The position numbers and the translations under genes are program-made. Below the pieces are notes generated by a model. That model did no database searches and had not been told where the DNA came from. It was given only the letters and a program-made list of their open reading frames with translations. Source: URNF01 sp045638005 (GTDB lineage Bacteria; Bacillota; Clostridia; Oscillospirales; Acutalibacteraceae). From it: DNA of 36,517 nt. Position 1 is the first letter of the stretch, and each line of letters opens with the position of its first letter. Of this stretch, positions 23,273 through 31,776 are shown in pieces. The DNA is taken from NCBI GenBank assembly GCA_045638005.1, contig JAZUAN010000045.1, positions 1 through 36,517 of the forward strand. The letters run 5' to 3'.

Positions 23273-24213
23273 ACAATATCTTTCAAAACTTCCGCTACGA
23301 AAATCGTCGACTCATCTTCTTGCAAAGCGACTTCCTTTTCCGCCGGCATATCCGTGGTTACAGATGCAGTTTCCCGTGGCACAAGTAACCAATATACTGC
23401 CAGCGCACCCGCAAGCAGACCCACAGCAAAATCCGCCGAACCCGCCAATTGACCCGCTCGATATGCATCGCCTTCACCCATCAGAAACAGTATGACGCGT
23501 GCAGCAGAGCCGGAAACGCTCATAAACACGGTGCACAGCGCTAAAAACACGGTAGCATACGGCTTTTTCGCACCGACATCCGCCACCTGGCGCGCCAGTA
23601 CAAACAGGAATAGCATACTCACGAGCAGCATGGCAAAATCATAAAAGCTCTCATGCACCTCCACAGCGCTGGCATACGAAACCTCATACCGCGCCAAGCG
23701 CATCCAGATCCAAAAAGCAGGAGCGAGCGCCCATATAGGCATGAGACCGTGAAGCCCCTCACCGGCGCGCATCCATGCGATGCCGAGGCGAAGAAAATAT
23801 ATCGCTGCCAACAAACCAAGCAGCATGGAAAGCATCAGTGCGATACGGTCAACAGATCCGTTCACAGCCTCGCCGGGAGGCGGGGCAATCCCTTGTGTCA
23901 ACCAATTATAGGCTTCCAATACCGTGGTCACCAAAATACACACACCCACAGCGCAGATCAAAACGGCAATCAGCAGTAGCCATTTCCCTTGTACTTGCGG
24001 CAGGTCGGGTATATCCCTTTTTGCAAAGCACAGCAAAACAAACAGCAGGATCATTGTAACCAGCATAATGCCAACCACCAAATAACTCAAGCCGAAAAGC
24101 CCGGTATCCATGCTCTGTAACCAAGGAACTAAGGTCACGCGCAGCACTGTTATCACCACGGTCATCACCAAGGTAACCATCAACGCTGCTACCGTTTTTT
24201 TATTTTTTGGCAT
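23251..24213 (-). CDS. Polytopic membrane protein of unknown function
   Basis: 320 residues from the second Met (MPKNKKTV), which has the better RBS distance (AAAGGAAG). About eight hydrophobic helices can be placed, for example 8-28, 41-64, 80-100, 126-146, 156-175, 198-215, 227-247 and 260-280, with a C-terminal acidic tail of some 40 residues in the cytoplasm. I recognise no family motif. Its 3' end overlaps the converging kinase-like gene by 22 bases, and it follows the citrate synthase gene by 14 bases, so it may be co-transcribed with that gene. Confidence 0.6.
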   Translation of the reverse strand: MPKNKKTVAALMVTLVMTVVITVLRVTLVPWLQSMDTGLFGLSYLVVGIMLVTMILLFVLLCFAKRDIPDLPQVQGKWLLLIAVLICAVGVCILVTTVLEAYNWLTQGIAPPPGEAVNGSVDRIALMLSMLLGLLAAIYFLRLGIAWMRAGEGLHGLMPIWALAPAFWIWMRLARYEVSYASAVEVHESFYDFAMLLVSMLFLFVLARQVADVGAKKPYATVFLALCTVFMSVSGSAARVILFLMGEGDAYRAGQLAGSADFAVGLLAGALAVYWLLVPRETASVTTDMPAEKEVALQEDESTIFVAEVLKDIVQAKPGE

Positions 24214-24227
24214 AAGCATTCTTCCTT

Positions 24228-25592
24228 TCAGCGATCACCGATCGCTACATACGGCTTCTCGCCGGCAATCGCCTTATAAGCGGGACGGATAATACGTCCG
24301 CCGGTGGTAATCTCCTCCAAACGGTGCGCACACCAACCCGCCATACGCGCCACCGCAAACAACGGGGTAAACAGATCTTGATCAATACCTAACGTCTTGT
24401 ACACAAGACCCGAATACATATCCACATTCGCGCACAGCGTCTTACATTCGCCGCGCAGCTTTTCAAACACCTTCGGGGTTACGCGCTCCACCGCTTCAAG
24501 CAAACGGAATTCATCACCAAAGCCTTTTTTCTCAGCAAGATCATACGCGCACTTTTTGAGGATAACCGCTCTGGGGTCGGACAGTGTATACACCGCGTGT
24601 CCCATACCGTATACAAGACCCGAACGGTCGCCTTCCTCACCTTGCATCAGCTTTTCCACAAACGCCGCGACCTCATCGTCATCTTCCCAATCGGCAATAC
24701 CTGCTTTGAGGTATTCCAGCATCTGCATGACCTTGATATTGGCACCGCCATGGCGAGGACCTTTCAGCGCGCCGATCGCAGCAGACAGCGCCGCATAGCT
24801 ATCGGTACCGGAAGATGAAAGCACGCGGGTAGCAAAGGTAGAGTTATTACCGCCGCCGTGCTCCGCATGCAGCATCAGGCAAAGATCGAGAATGTGCGCC
24901 TCTTCGGCAGTGAAATTGGAATCCGCGCGGATACTGTGCAGGATGGTCTCCGCGGTGGAAAGTCCTGTCACATTAGGATGGAAATACATGCTCTGCTTAT
25001 CGTAATAACGCCGTTTGATCTGATACGCATGCGCCATGATATTGGGCATTTTCGCAAGCAGATCAATAGACTGCCGCAACACGTTTTCATCCGAGAGTGT
25101 ATCCGGATCCTTATCCTCCGCATACAGCGCGAGTACCGCGCGGCTCATCTGGTTCATGATGTTTGGAGACGGCATACGCACCATCATATTTTCCGCAAAG
25201 TTCTCCGGCAACTCTCTGTATTCGGAAAGCAGTTCGGTAAATCCTTTGAGCTGTTTTTCGGTGGGCAGTTTACCGAACAGCAGCAGCCATGCGATCTCCT
25301 CGTAGCCAAAGCGACCGTCCGAATGGGTGCCGTTTACCAAATCCTCGATATTATAGCCGCGGTAGGTCAATCTACCTTCCACGGGGGAACGCTCACCTTC
25401 GTTTAAAACATAACCGTGCACGTTACAGACAAGCGTAAGCCCCGCCATAACACCGGAGCCGTCTTCATTACGCAATCCGCGTTTGACATGATACCGCTGA
25501 AATTTTTCCGGCAGAATACGGTTATTTTTTCTGAGCTCATCACATAAAATGGACAAGGTAGTTCCCGGAAATTTAAAATTTTCTGTTTGCAT
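24228..25592 (-). CDS. Citrate synthase
   Basis: 454 residues from the Met of MQTENFKFPG, which has AGAGGG upstream (an earlier Met lies in the promoter). Catalytic blocks are present: 'LMLHAEHGGGNNSTFATRVL' (first active-site His), 'GPRHGGANIKVM' and 'VYGMGHAVYTLSDPRA' (second His), with an Asp in the C-terminal region around 'ANVDMYSGLVYKTLGI'. It makes citrate from oxaloacetate and acetyl-CoA. The N-terminus is longer than E. coli type and resembles the clostridial citrate/methylcitrate group, so citrate rather than methylcitrate use is assumed. Confidence 0.92.
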   Translation of the reverse strand: MQTENFKFPGTTLSILCDELRKNNRILPEKFQRYHVKRGLRNEDGSGVMAGLTLVCNVHGYVLNEGERSPVEGRLTYRGYNIEDLVNGTHSDGRFGYEEIAWLLLFGKLPTEKQLKGFTELLSEYRELPENFAENMMVRMPSPNIMNQMSRAVLALYAEDKDPDTLSDENVLRQSIDLLAKMPNIMAHAYQIKRRYYDKQSMYFHPNVTGLSTAETILHSIRADSNFTAEEAHILDLCLMLHAEHGGGNNSTFATRVLSSSGTDSYAALSAAIGALKGPRHGGANIKVMQMLEYLKAGIADWEDDDEVAAFVEKLMQGEEGDRSGLVYGMGHAVYTLSDPRAVILKKCAYDLAEKKGFGDEFRLLEAVERVTPKVFEKLRGECKTLCANVDMYSGLVYKTLGIDQDLFTPLFAVARMAGWCAHRLEEITTGGRIIRPAYKAIAGEKPYVAIGDR

Positions 25593-25631
25593 AGTCAGCC
25601 CTCTAATCGCAACATAGATATAGGTTTTATC

Positions 25632-25660
25632 AGTATAACGCATAGCCGCAGCAAAGTCAA
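25632..25660 (-). promoter_or_regulatory. Promoter of citrate synthase
   Basis: On the minus strand, TTGACT (25655-25660) and TATACT (25632-25637) are 17 bases apart, about 40 bases before the chosen ATG. Confidence 0.65.
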
Positions 25661-25804
25661 GGCTTTCTCGCGTCTTTTATCCGATAAATGCAATGCAAAC
25701 TCACAAAACATTCATAAAAGACAAAAAAACGCGTAAAAACATCACAAATTCACCTCAAAATGAATGAAACAAATAAAAATAGTGCAAATAAAGGTGGTAT
25801 CTGC

Positions 25805-26767
25805 ATGAAAGGATATATCATTTTAACCGTGGTGTCGTTGTGCATCATCCTATTGGTACCGTTTACAGCTTTCGGCATTCAACCGACAAAAGCCACCCCT
25901 CCCACCGATAGTGCGTCCGTCCCTCAAAAAGACGCGGCTGAAAGCAGCAATGTTTTCAAGATCCGCAACGAAAAAACGGGCGAAGTAATTGAGATGGGAG
26001 AGGAAGCGTTTGTAATCGCCATTGTGTCCTGCGAGATGGGTGCTTCCTCCCCCACCGAGGCACTCAAAGCGCAGGCAGTCGCTGCATATACATACTACTT
26101 CAAGCAGCGTGCAGCAGCAGCGGACGGCATTTTTGCCAACGTACCGGATACCTTTTTCACCCACGGCACCGAAAGCGGCATGCGGGAGCGTTGGGGTGAG
26201 AATTATGAAAAATGGTATGCCGCTATTAAAGATGCCGTAAAAGCGGTAGAGGGACAGCTGATCCTTTATAACAACGAGCCTATCACCGCCTGCTATCATG
26301 CGATCAGCGCAGGCATGACCGAAAGCGCAGCAGATGTCTGGGGCGGAGACTATCCGTATTTAGTACCGGTTAACAGTGCGGGAGATTTAACGGCGGAAGG
26401 CTATGAAACCACCGTTTCCTTCACACCTGAACAGTTAAAGCCATTGCTCCAAAAGGCGGACGGCAGTTTTGCGCCCGCTGATGATCCCGCCACTTGGTGC
26501 GGTAAAGCGGTGACCACCGACAGCGGATTTGTGAAAAGTATCCATATCGGCGGCACCGCTTTCAAAGGCACCGCTGTGCGTACCGCGCTATCCTTACGTT
26601 CCGCCTGCTTCACCGTTCGGTATGCCGACGGGAAATTCGTGTTCACGGTACGCGGGTACGGACACAATGTCGGCATGAGCCAAACGGGAGCGAAATACAT
26701 GGCAAATACCGGTGCCGATTACAAGGAGATCCTGTCCCATTATTATCCCGGGACGGTAATAGCATAA
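25805..26767 (+). CDS. spoIID: SpoIID/LytB-type peptidoglycan lytic transglycosylase
   Basis: 320 residues from MKGYIILTV, chosen for AAAGGTGG seven bases before it. A single N-terminal hydrophobic helix (3-23) anchors it. The catalytic block 'VSCEMGASSPTEALKAQAVA' includes Glu77, the residue known to be catalytic in SpoIID. The 'CYHAISAGMTESAADVWGG' metal/substrate loop and the C-terminal 'RGYGHNVGMSQTGAKYMA' are typical. SpoIID trims stem-free glycan strands during forespore engulfment, so the gene implies a sporulating lineage, although LytB-domain paralogues also act in vegetative cells. It lies just upstream of a D,D-carboxypeptidase gene. Confidence 0.9.
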   Translation: MKGYIILTVVSLCIILLVPFTAFGIQPTKATPPTDSASVPQKDAAESSNVFKIRNEKTGEVIEMGEEAFVIAIVSCEMGASSPTEALKAQAVAAYTYYFKQRAAAADGIFANVPDTFFTHGTESGMRERWGENYEKWYAAIKDAVKAVEGQLILYNNEPITACYHAISAGMTESAADVWGGDYPYLVPVNSAGDLTAEGYETTVSFTPEQLKPLLQKADGSFAPADDPATWCGKAVTTDSGFVKSIHIGGTAFKGTAVRTALSLRSACFTVRYADGKFVFTVRGYGHNVGMSQTGAKYMANTGADYKEILSHYYPGTVIA

Positions 26768-26774
26768 ATTGCTG

Positions 26775-26803
26775 TTGACATTTAATAGTAGTTGTTGTAT
26801 AGT
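26775..26803 (+). promoter_or_regulatory. Strong promoter between spoIID and the carboxypeptidase
   Basis: Perfect TTGACA (26775-26780), 17-base spacer, TATAGT (26798-26803). The start (about 26810) falls within the left arm of a 13-base palindrome with a T run, so its transcripts would meet a terminator, or an operator covers the start. Confidence 0.65.
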
Positions 26804-26804
26804 T

Positions 26805-26840
26805 TAGGTGTACTACTTATAGTAGTACACCTATTTTTTA
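26805..26840 (+). terminator. Palindrome with T tract: spoIID terminator or operator
   Basis: Thirteen bases (26805-26817, TAGGTGTACTACT) pair perfectly with 26821-26833 across a 3-base loop, followed by TTTTTT. It would terminate spoIID transcripts. The inner TACTACT / AGTAGTA sequence also resembles operators of BlaI/MecI- or YtrA-type repressors, and AGTAGT or TACTACT pieces recur at 26786 and about 26870. Confidence 0.6.
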
Positions 26841-26899
26841 AATAAAACTTACTTTTTCCATTATACTAATACTACTCTGAAAACAAAGGACGAGCGCAT

Positions 26900-27934
26900 A
26901 TGGCACCGCTGCACAACAGTCGTACACGCATGAAAACCAAACAGCAACAAAGGCGCAACCGCATTAAGGCAATGCTCATCGGCATTGCCGCACTGCTTGT
27001 TTTACTGGTAGGAATACTGCTATGTATCCTGCTGCGACCCGAGAAGGCACCGAGCACCGAGCCGGACCCCTCCACCGACACTCCCGCCCCGCCGGAACCC
27101 CCCACAGCCTCTATTTCTTTACCAAAGGAATTTGTGGATAAAAACACCGCGTCACAGTACATCGTACTGTATGACGCAAATTCCGGCAAAACCATATACA
27201 GCAAAAATGCAGATCAGCGCTGCTATCCCGCCAGCACTACCAAGCTGCTCACCGCGCTGGTCACCCTGAAACACGCGAACGAAAATACCGTGTTCACCGT
27301 CGGTGATGAGATCACCCTCATCGACCCGCAATCCAGTGTGGCATACCTGCGGCAAGGTCACCGCCTTGACCTGCAAACCATGCTGGAAGCAATCATGCTT
27401 CCCTCCGGCAATGATGCGGCATATGCCGCCGCCGCGAACGTGGGACGCATTATCGCAGGCGACGAAACGTTGGGCGCCCGTGCGGCGGTTTCCAAGTTCT
27501 GCGAGGAGATGAACAATGTCGCAAAAGAACTCGGTGCCACCGCTTCCCACTTTGCCAATCCCGACGGTATCCACAGCGACAATCACTATACCACCGCCGC
27601 CGATATGGCGCTGATCGCTAAAGCAGCTTTGGGAAATCCGACGCTCGCCAAGGTCGTCAACCAGGAAAAGGTGGTGCGGTCATTCTTATCCGGCGAAAGC
27701 GGTGTCACGTGGTATAACACCAACGCACTCTTGCGCAGCGACAGCCGCTTCCTGTTTGAAGGCGCCACCGGCATGAAAACCGGTCATACAAACGAAGCGG
27801 GATATTGCCTTGCCGCCTCTGCCGAGAGAGACGGTGTCAAGCTGATCGCCATTCTCATGAACGCCGACACAGCCGACGGCCGCTTTGAAGACGCTACCGG
27901 TCTTTTCAACGTATGTTTTGATTCGATAGATTAA
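26900..27934 (+). CDS. D-alanyl-D-alanine carboxypeptidase (DacF-like, peptidase S11)
   Basis: 344 residues. The basic start and hydrophobic helix (25-46) make a signal anchor, followed by a Pro/Thr/Glu-rich spacer (50-72). The penicillin-binding motifs are complete: Ser112-Thr-Thr-Lys115 in 'YPASTTKLL', Ser169-Gly-Asn171, and Lys293-Thr-Gly295 in 'GMKTGHTNEAG'. It removes the terminal D-Ala from pentapeptide stems and so controls crosslinking. It is shorter than PBP5 because the C-terminal domain and amphipathic anchor are absent, consistent with the N-terminal anchor. Adjacent to spoIID, it may act in cortex or engulfment-stage wall remodelling. Confidence 0.92.
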   Translation: MAPLHNSRTRMKTKQQQRRNRIKAMLIGIAALLVLLVGILLCILLRPEKAPSTEPDPSTDTPAPPEPPTASISLPKEFVDKNTASQYIVLYDANSGKTIYSKNADQRCYPASTTKLLTALVTLKHANENTVFTVGDEITLIDPQSSVAYLRQGHRLDLQTMLEAIMLPSGNDAAYAAAANVGRIIAGDETLGARAAVSKFCEEMNNVAKELGATASHFANPDGIHSDNHYTTAADMALIAKAALGNPTLAKVVNQEKVVRSFLSGESGVTWYNTNALLRSDSRFLFEGATGMKTGHTNEAGYCLAASAERDGVKLIAILMNADTADGRFEDATGLFNVCFDSID

Positions 27935-27950
27935 CAACAACAGCAGCAGC

Positions 27951-27985
27951 AAAACACCCTTTGTAAAACTACAAAGGGTGTTTTT
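27951..27985. terminator. Terminator after the carboxypeptidase gene
   Basis: A 14-base perfect stem (27951-27964 with 27971-27984, core ACACCCTTTGT), 6-base loop and T run. Just upstream, 27934-27950 is a short CAA/CAG simple repeat. Confidence 0.9.
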
Positions 27986-27996
27986 ATATTTCCCCC

Positions 27997-28025
27997 TTGC
28001 TTTTTCAGATAGATATGTATATAAT
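27997..28025 (+). promoter_or_regulatory. Promoter of the ABC-F gene
   Basis: TTGCTT (27997-28002), 17-base spacer and perfect TATAAT (28020-28025), 45 bases before the ATG. Confidence 0.7.
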
Positions 28026-28069
28026 ACACTTTGTATGTGTCTAAATACTATAAAGACGAGGTTTATGCG

Positions 28070-29671
28070 ATGATTACAGTTTCTGATGTCAGCCTTACCT
28101 TTGGCGGACAAAATCTTTTCAAACATGTGGATTTGAAGTTCGTGCCCGGCAACTGCTACGGCGTGATCGGTGCCAACGGTGCAGGAAAATCCACCTTTTT
28201 GCGCATCCTTTCGGGCGAACTGGAACCTTCCACGGGTGAAGTCGCCATTGATCCCCGCACCCGCATGTCGGTGTTAAAGCAGGATCACTATGCGTATGAT
28301 GAATTCACCGTTTTGGACACCATCATCCAGGGTAACGCGCGCTTGTATGAGATCATGCAGCAAAAGGATGAGCTGTATGCCAAGCCGGATTTCTCCGACG
28401 AGGACGGTGCGCTTGCCGCGGAGCTGGAAGGTGAATTCGCGGAGCTTGGCGGTTGGGAAGCCGAAACCGAAGCTGCGCAGCTGTTAGAAGGTCTTTCCAT
28501 CGGCGATGAACATCTGTACGATATGATGTCCACCCTGCCCACCCGCGAGAAGGTTAAAATCTTGCTCGCTCGTGCGCTGTTCGGCCATCCGGACATCATT
28601 CTCTTAGACGAGCCCACCAACCATCTGGATATCGACTCCATCCGTTGGCTGGAAGACTTTTTGATGGACTACGAGGGCACCGTTATCGTGGTATCTCACG
28701 ACCGTCACTTCCTCAACAACGTATGTACCCACATCGTGGACGTGGACTACACTCAGATCAAAATTTATGTCGGTAACTACGATTTCTGGTATGCATCCAG
28801 CCAACTGATGCAAAAGTTGCTGCGTGAGCAGAACAAAAAACGCGAGGATAAGATCAAGGAGTTGCAAAGCTTTATCGAACGCTTCTCCGCTAACAAATCC
28901 AAATCCCGTCAGGCAACCTCCCGCCGAAAACTGCTTGAAAAGTTGTCGGTGGAAGAAATGCCCGCCTCCTCCCGTCGTTACCCCTACGTCGGCTTCCAGA
29001 TGGAGCGTGAGCCGGGCAAGGAAATCCTTGCGGTGGAAGGTATCTCCAAGACCATCGATGGTGTAAAAGTGCTCGATAACATTTCCTTCCGCATCAACAA
29101 AGGTGATAAGGTAGCCTTTGTTGGACAGGACGAAATTGCCACCACCACCCTTTTCCAGATCATCACCGGCGAAATGGAACCGGACAGCGGCAGTTACAAA
29201 TGGGGCGGCACCACCACCCAGTCGTATTTCCCGAAGGATAATTCGGCGTATTTTGACGGCGTAAAACTGCCCATTATCCAATGGCTTTCGCAGTATGCGA
29301 CCGACACCACCGAAACCTATCTCCGCGGTTTCCTCGGCAAAATGCTGTTCTCGGGTGACGATGTATTGAAGCCCGTTGAAGTGCTTTCCGGCGGTGAAAA
29401 GGTGCGTTGCATGCTGTCTCGTATGATGATGTATTCGTCTAACGTGCTCATCCTCGACCAACCTACCAACCACTTAGACCTCGAATCCATCACCGCCGTC
29501 AACGACGGTCTGACCGAGTTTAAAGGTGTTGTGCTGTTCTCTTCTTATGACCACCAGTTCATCCAGACGGTTGCCAACCGTATTATGGAGTTGGAAGACG
29601 GCAAGCTGCTCGATAAGATGATGACCTACGACGATTTCCTCGAATTCAAATCGGCAAACAAACAAAAATAA
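28070..29671 (+). CDS. ABC-F family ATPase, YkpA/YbiT subgroup
   Basis: 533 residues from the Met of MITVSDVSL (GAGG upstream). There are two nucleotide-binding domains and no membrane part, as in ABC-F proteins that act on ribosomes. The first domain is canonical: Walker A GANGAGKST (Lys40), Walker B LLDEPTNHLD (Glu181), His210 switch. The linker (about 240-305) is Lys/Arg-rich. The second domain has the signature LSGGE (439-443), but its Walker A is degenerate ('GQDEIATTT', Thr358 where Lys is normal), Walker B ends in Gln464 and the switch His is Tyr493. The first signature is also degenerate (LPTRE, 156-160). B. subtilis YkpA shares the odd second Walker A. Role in resistance or translation is not defined. 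Confidence 0.9.
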   Translation: MITVSDVSLTFGGQNLFKHVDLKFVPGNCYGVIGANGAGKSTFLRILSGELEPSTGEVAIDPRTRMSVLKQDHYAYDEFTVLDTIIQGNARLYEIMQQKDELYAKPDFSDEDGALAAELEGEFAELGGWEAETEAAQLLEGLSIGDEHLYDMMSTLPTREKVKILLARALFGHPDIILLDEPTNHLDIDSIRWLEDFLMDYEGTVIVVSHDRHFLNNVCTHIVDVDYTQIKIYVGNYDFWYASSQLMQKLLREQNKKREDKIKELQSFIERFSANKSKSRQATSRRKLLEKLSVEEMPASSRRYPYVGFQMEREPGKEILAVEGISKTIDGVKVLDNISFRINKGDKVAFVGQDEIATTTLFQIITGEMEPDSGSYKWGGTTTQSYFPKDNSAYFDGVKLPIIQWLSQYATDTTETYLRGFLGKMLFSGDDVLKPVEVLSGGEKVRCMLSRMMMYSSNVLILDQPTNHLDLESITAVNDGLTEFKGVVLFSSYDHQFIQTVANRIMELEDGKLLDKMMTYDDFLEFKSANKQK

Positions 29672-29707
29672 GAACCTCGCCCCGAAACCTTGTTGTTACA
29701 CAATAAG

Positions 29708-29747
29708 AAAAAGCCGCTATGCAGAAATTTCTGCACAGCGGCTTTTA
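29708..29747. terminator. Convergent terminator between ABC-F and ktrA genes
   Basis: A long stem (AAAAAGCCGCT at 29708-29718 with AGCGGCTTTT at 29737-29746, continued by TGCAGAAA / TTTCTGCA around one mismatch) with A and T flanks works on either strand. Confidence 0.85.
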
Positions 29748-29753
29748 TTTTTA

Positions 29754-30413
29754 TCAGGTTTTCGCCGAAAGCTTGAACACATCCTCCGCCTTACCCATAA
29801 CCACCACGTGATCATTTTCTTGGAAGGTATAATCCGGACCGGGCATAGGTGACAGAGCGCTCTCGTTTTTCACTGCAATGATATTGATGCGATATTTACG
29901 GCGCATGTTCAACTCCATAATGGTGTGTCCCACCCATTGCGGCAGGATCGGGATCTCGTAAATGGAATATTCCGCAGTGAGCGGCACATAATCAAAAATA
30001 TTTTTGGCGGTATACCGCACAGCGACCTTTTCTGCCATCTCCCGCTCGGGGTATATCACTTCATCCGCACCGATCTTGTATAACAGATCCGCCTGAATAT
30101 CCTGATTCGCCTTAGCGATCACCATTTTAGCGCCGCAGTTTTTCAGATGGGAGGTAATAACCAGCGACGCCTGAAAATCCTCGCCGATAGTCACAAAGCA
30201 AATATCAAAATTCTCAACACCCAGTGCTTTCACTACCGTTTCCTTGGTGCAATCCCCGATCTGCGAATCGGTGAAGGTGCTGATATACGGTGTGATATTA
30301 TCCTCGTGCAAATCCACCACCATCACGTCATTGCCAAGATCCTGCATACGGTGCGCCAAATGTCTGCCAAAGCGTCCCAGGCCGATTACCAAAACAGATT
30401 TCATGTCACTCAT
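29754..30413 (-). CDS. ktrA: Potassium channel regulatory subunit, KtrA/TrkA type
   Basis: 219 residues with a single RCK_N domain (Rossmann 'VLVIGLGRFGRHLAHRM', the acidic 'VVDLHEDN' strand end for nucleotide ribose, and 'GDCTKETVVKALG') and a C-terminal TrkA_C domain (about 140-215). The length fits KtrA/KtrC rather than the double-length TrkA. It forms a cytoplasmic octameric ring that gates the KtrB channel in response to ATP/ADP, and in Bacillota its C-domain is a c-di-AMP receptor. It is four bases downstream of ktrB, so the two are one unit. Confidence 0.92.
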   Translation of the reverse strand: MSDMKSVLVIGLGRFGRHLAHRMQDLGNDVMVVDLHEDNITPYISTFTDSQIGDCTKETVVKALGVENFDICFVTIGEDFQASLVITSHLKNCGAKMVIAKANQDIQADLLYKIGADEVIYPEREMAEKVAVRYTAKNIFDYVPLTAEYSIYEIPILPQWVGHTIMELNMRRKYRINIIAVKNESALSPMPGPDYTFQENDHVVVMGKAEDVFKLSAKT

Positions 30414-30417
30414 CCTT

Positions 30418-31770
30418 TCAGCCGATCAAAATCTTCTCTTCCGGTCTTTCGAGCGGTGCCGTCTCGCGTTTTTCCGCCAGCATCAGCACCAAAGAAAGCC
30501 CACCCAGTCTGCCGATATACATCAAGAGTATCAATACTATCTGCGATATAGGTTGAAAACTACCGCTGCCATCAAGAGATAATCCCACCGTTGCGACAGC
30601 AGAGGAAACCTCATACACCACCGATCTGAGACTTTTTGCGGGTTCCCATATACAAACGGCGGTGGTTGCCGTTAAAAACAGCAGCGTATAGATAGCGAGA
30701 ATAGCAAGCGCTTGCTTTACCTGCTGCTCATCAATGCGACGGCGGAACACGGTGGTATCCTTGCGGTTTTTTGCAATGGAAAACACCGCAAGCAGCGCTA
30801 CCGCTACCGTCATCGTCTTAATGCCGCCGGCGGTAGAGCCGGGCGAGCCGCCGATCAGCATCAAAATCACGGTCAGAATACTGCCGGGATTGCTAAGGGC
30901 GGCTTGATCAATGGTGTTAAAGCCGGCTGTACGGGTGGTCACCGATTGGAACAAAGCCGCTAACACCTGTTCCCCTATGGGCAAACCTTTTAGCGCATGG
31001 TCTTGCTCAAAGAAAAAGAACGCGATCCAACCACCGATCACCAAGATAAGGGTAGTGGAAAGCACAATTTTGCTATGCAAGGAATATCGTTTGAAAAATA
31101 TACCATTGCGGCGCACATCGTCCCAGACGAGAAAACCGATACCGCCGATGATAATCAGCGCACAAATGGTGAGGCTCACCAGCGGATCATCCACATACGC
31201 GGTCAGCGAACCGAACGGTCGGTATTTACCCATCAGATCAAACCCCGCGTTACAAAACGCCGAAACGGAATGAAATATCGCGTTATAAATACCTGCCCCC
31301 ACACCCATCTGCGGGCAAAAACGAATAGCGAGCAGGATAGCACCGATACCCTCAAACAGCAGCGTGCCGCTCAAAATCTCTTTGAGCATCCTCGAGAGAT
31401 CGCCATACTGTAAATTGCCGGAGGATTGCAGCAAAAGCCGCCGCTCCTGCAAATTGATGCGCCGTTTCATAAAAAGTGCTAACGACGCCACTAGAGTCAT
31501 CAGCCCTAACCCGCCGATCTGGATCATGGTGATAATGACGATCTGTCCAAAAATCGTCCAATGGGTGAAAGTGTCAAAAACGATAAGTCCCGTCACGCAG
31601 GTAGCACTTGTTGCGGTGAAGCAAGCATCTAAAAAACTTGTCCATTCTCCGCTTTTAGAAGCGATAGGCAAGCACAAAAGAAAAGCACCCAAAAGGATAA
31701 TGCAAAGAAAACTCAATGCGATCAGTTGCGTATTGGATACACTATGCTTTTTGGCTTTCACCACCATCAC
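30418..31770 (-). CDS. ktrB: Potassium uptake channel subunit, KtrB/TrkH type
   Basis: 450 residues, the size of KtrB. The four pore-loop repeats can be read: 'TATSATCVTGLIVFDT', 'HSVSAFCNAGFDLMG', 'QSVTTRTAGFNTIDQ' and 'EVSSAVATVGLSLDG', each with the filter Gly. About eight transmembrane helices plus pore helices surround them. The Gly-rich 'LIGGSPGSTAGGIKTMT' is the intramembrane gate loop. It takes up K+ (Na+-coupled in some species) across the cell membrane. It begins six bases after the mgtE stop, placing all three transporters in one operon. Confidence 0.94.
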   Translation of the reverse strand: MMVVKAKKHSVSNTQLIALSFLCIILLGAFLLCLPIASKSGEWTSFLDACFTATSATCVTGLIVFDTFTHWTIFGQIVIITMIQIGGLGLMTLVASLALFMKRRINLQERRLLLQSSGNLQYGDLSRMLKEILSGTLLFEGIGAILLAIRFCPQMGVGAGIYNAIFHSVSAFCNAGFDLMGKYRPFGSLTAYVDDPLVSLTICALIIIGGIGFLVWDDVRRNGIFFKRYSLHSKIVLSTTLILVIGGWIAFFFFEQDHALKGLPIGEQVLAALFQSVTTRTAGFNTIDQAALSNPGSILTVILMLIGGSPGSTAGGIKTMTVAVALLAVFSIAKNRKDTTVFRRRIDEQQVKQALAILAIYTLLFLTATTAVCIWEPAKSLRSVVYEVSSAVATVGLSLDGSGSFQPISQIVLILLMYIGRLGGLSLVLMLAEKRETAPLERPEEKILIG

Positions 31771-31776
31771 CTCTTT

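Noticed and set aside
27934..27950. CAA/CAG repeat after the carboxypeptidase gene as a phase-variation tract
   Set aside because: It is non-coding, short and imperfect, and sits before a terminator.
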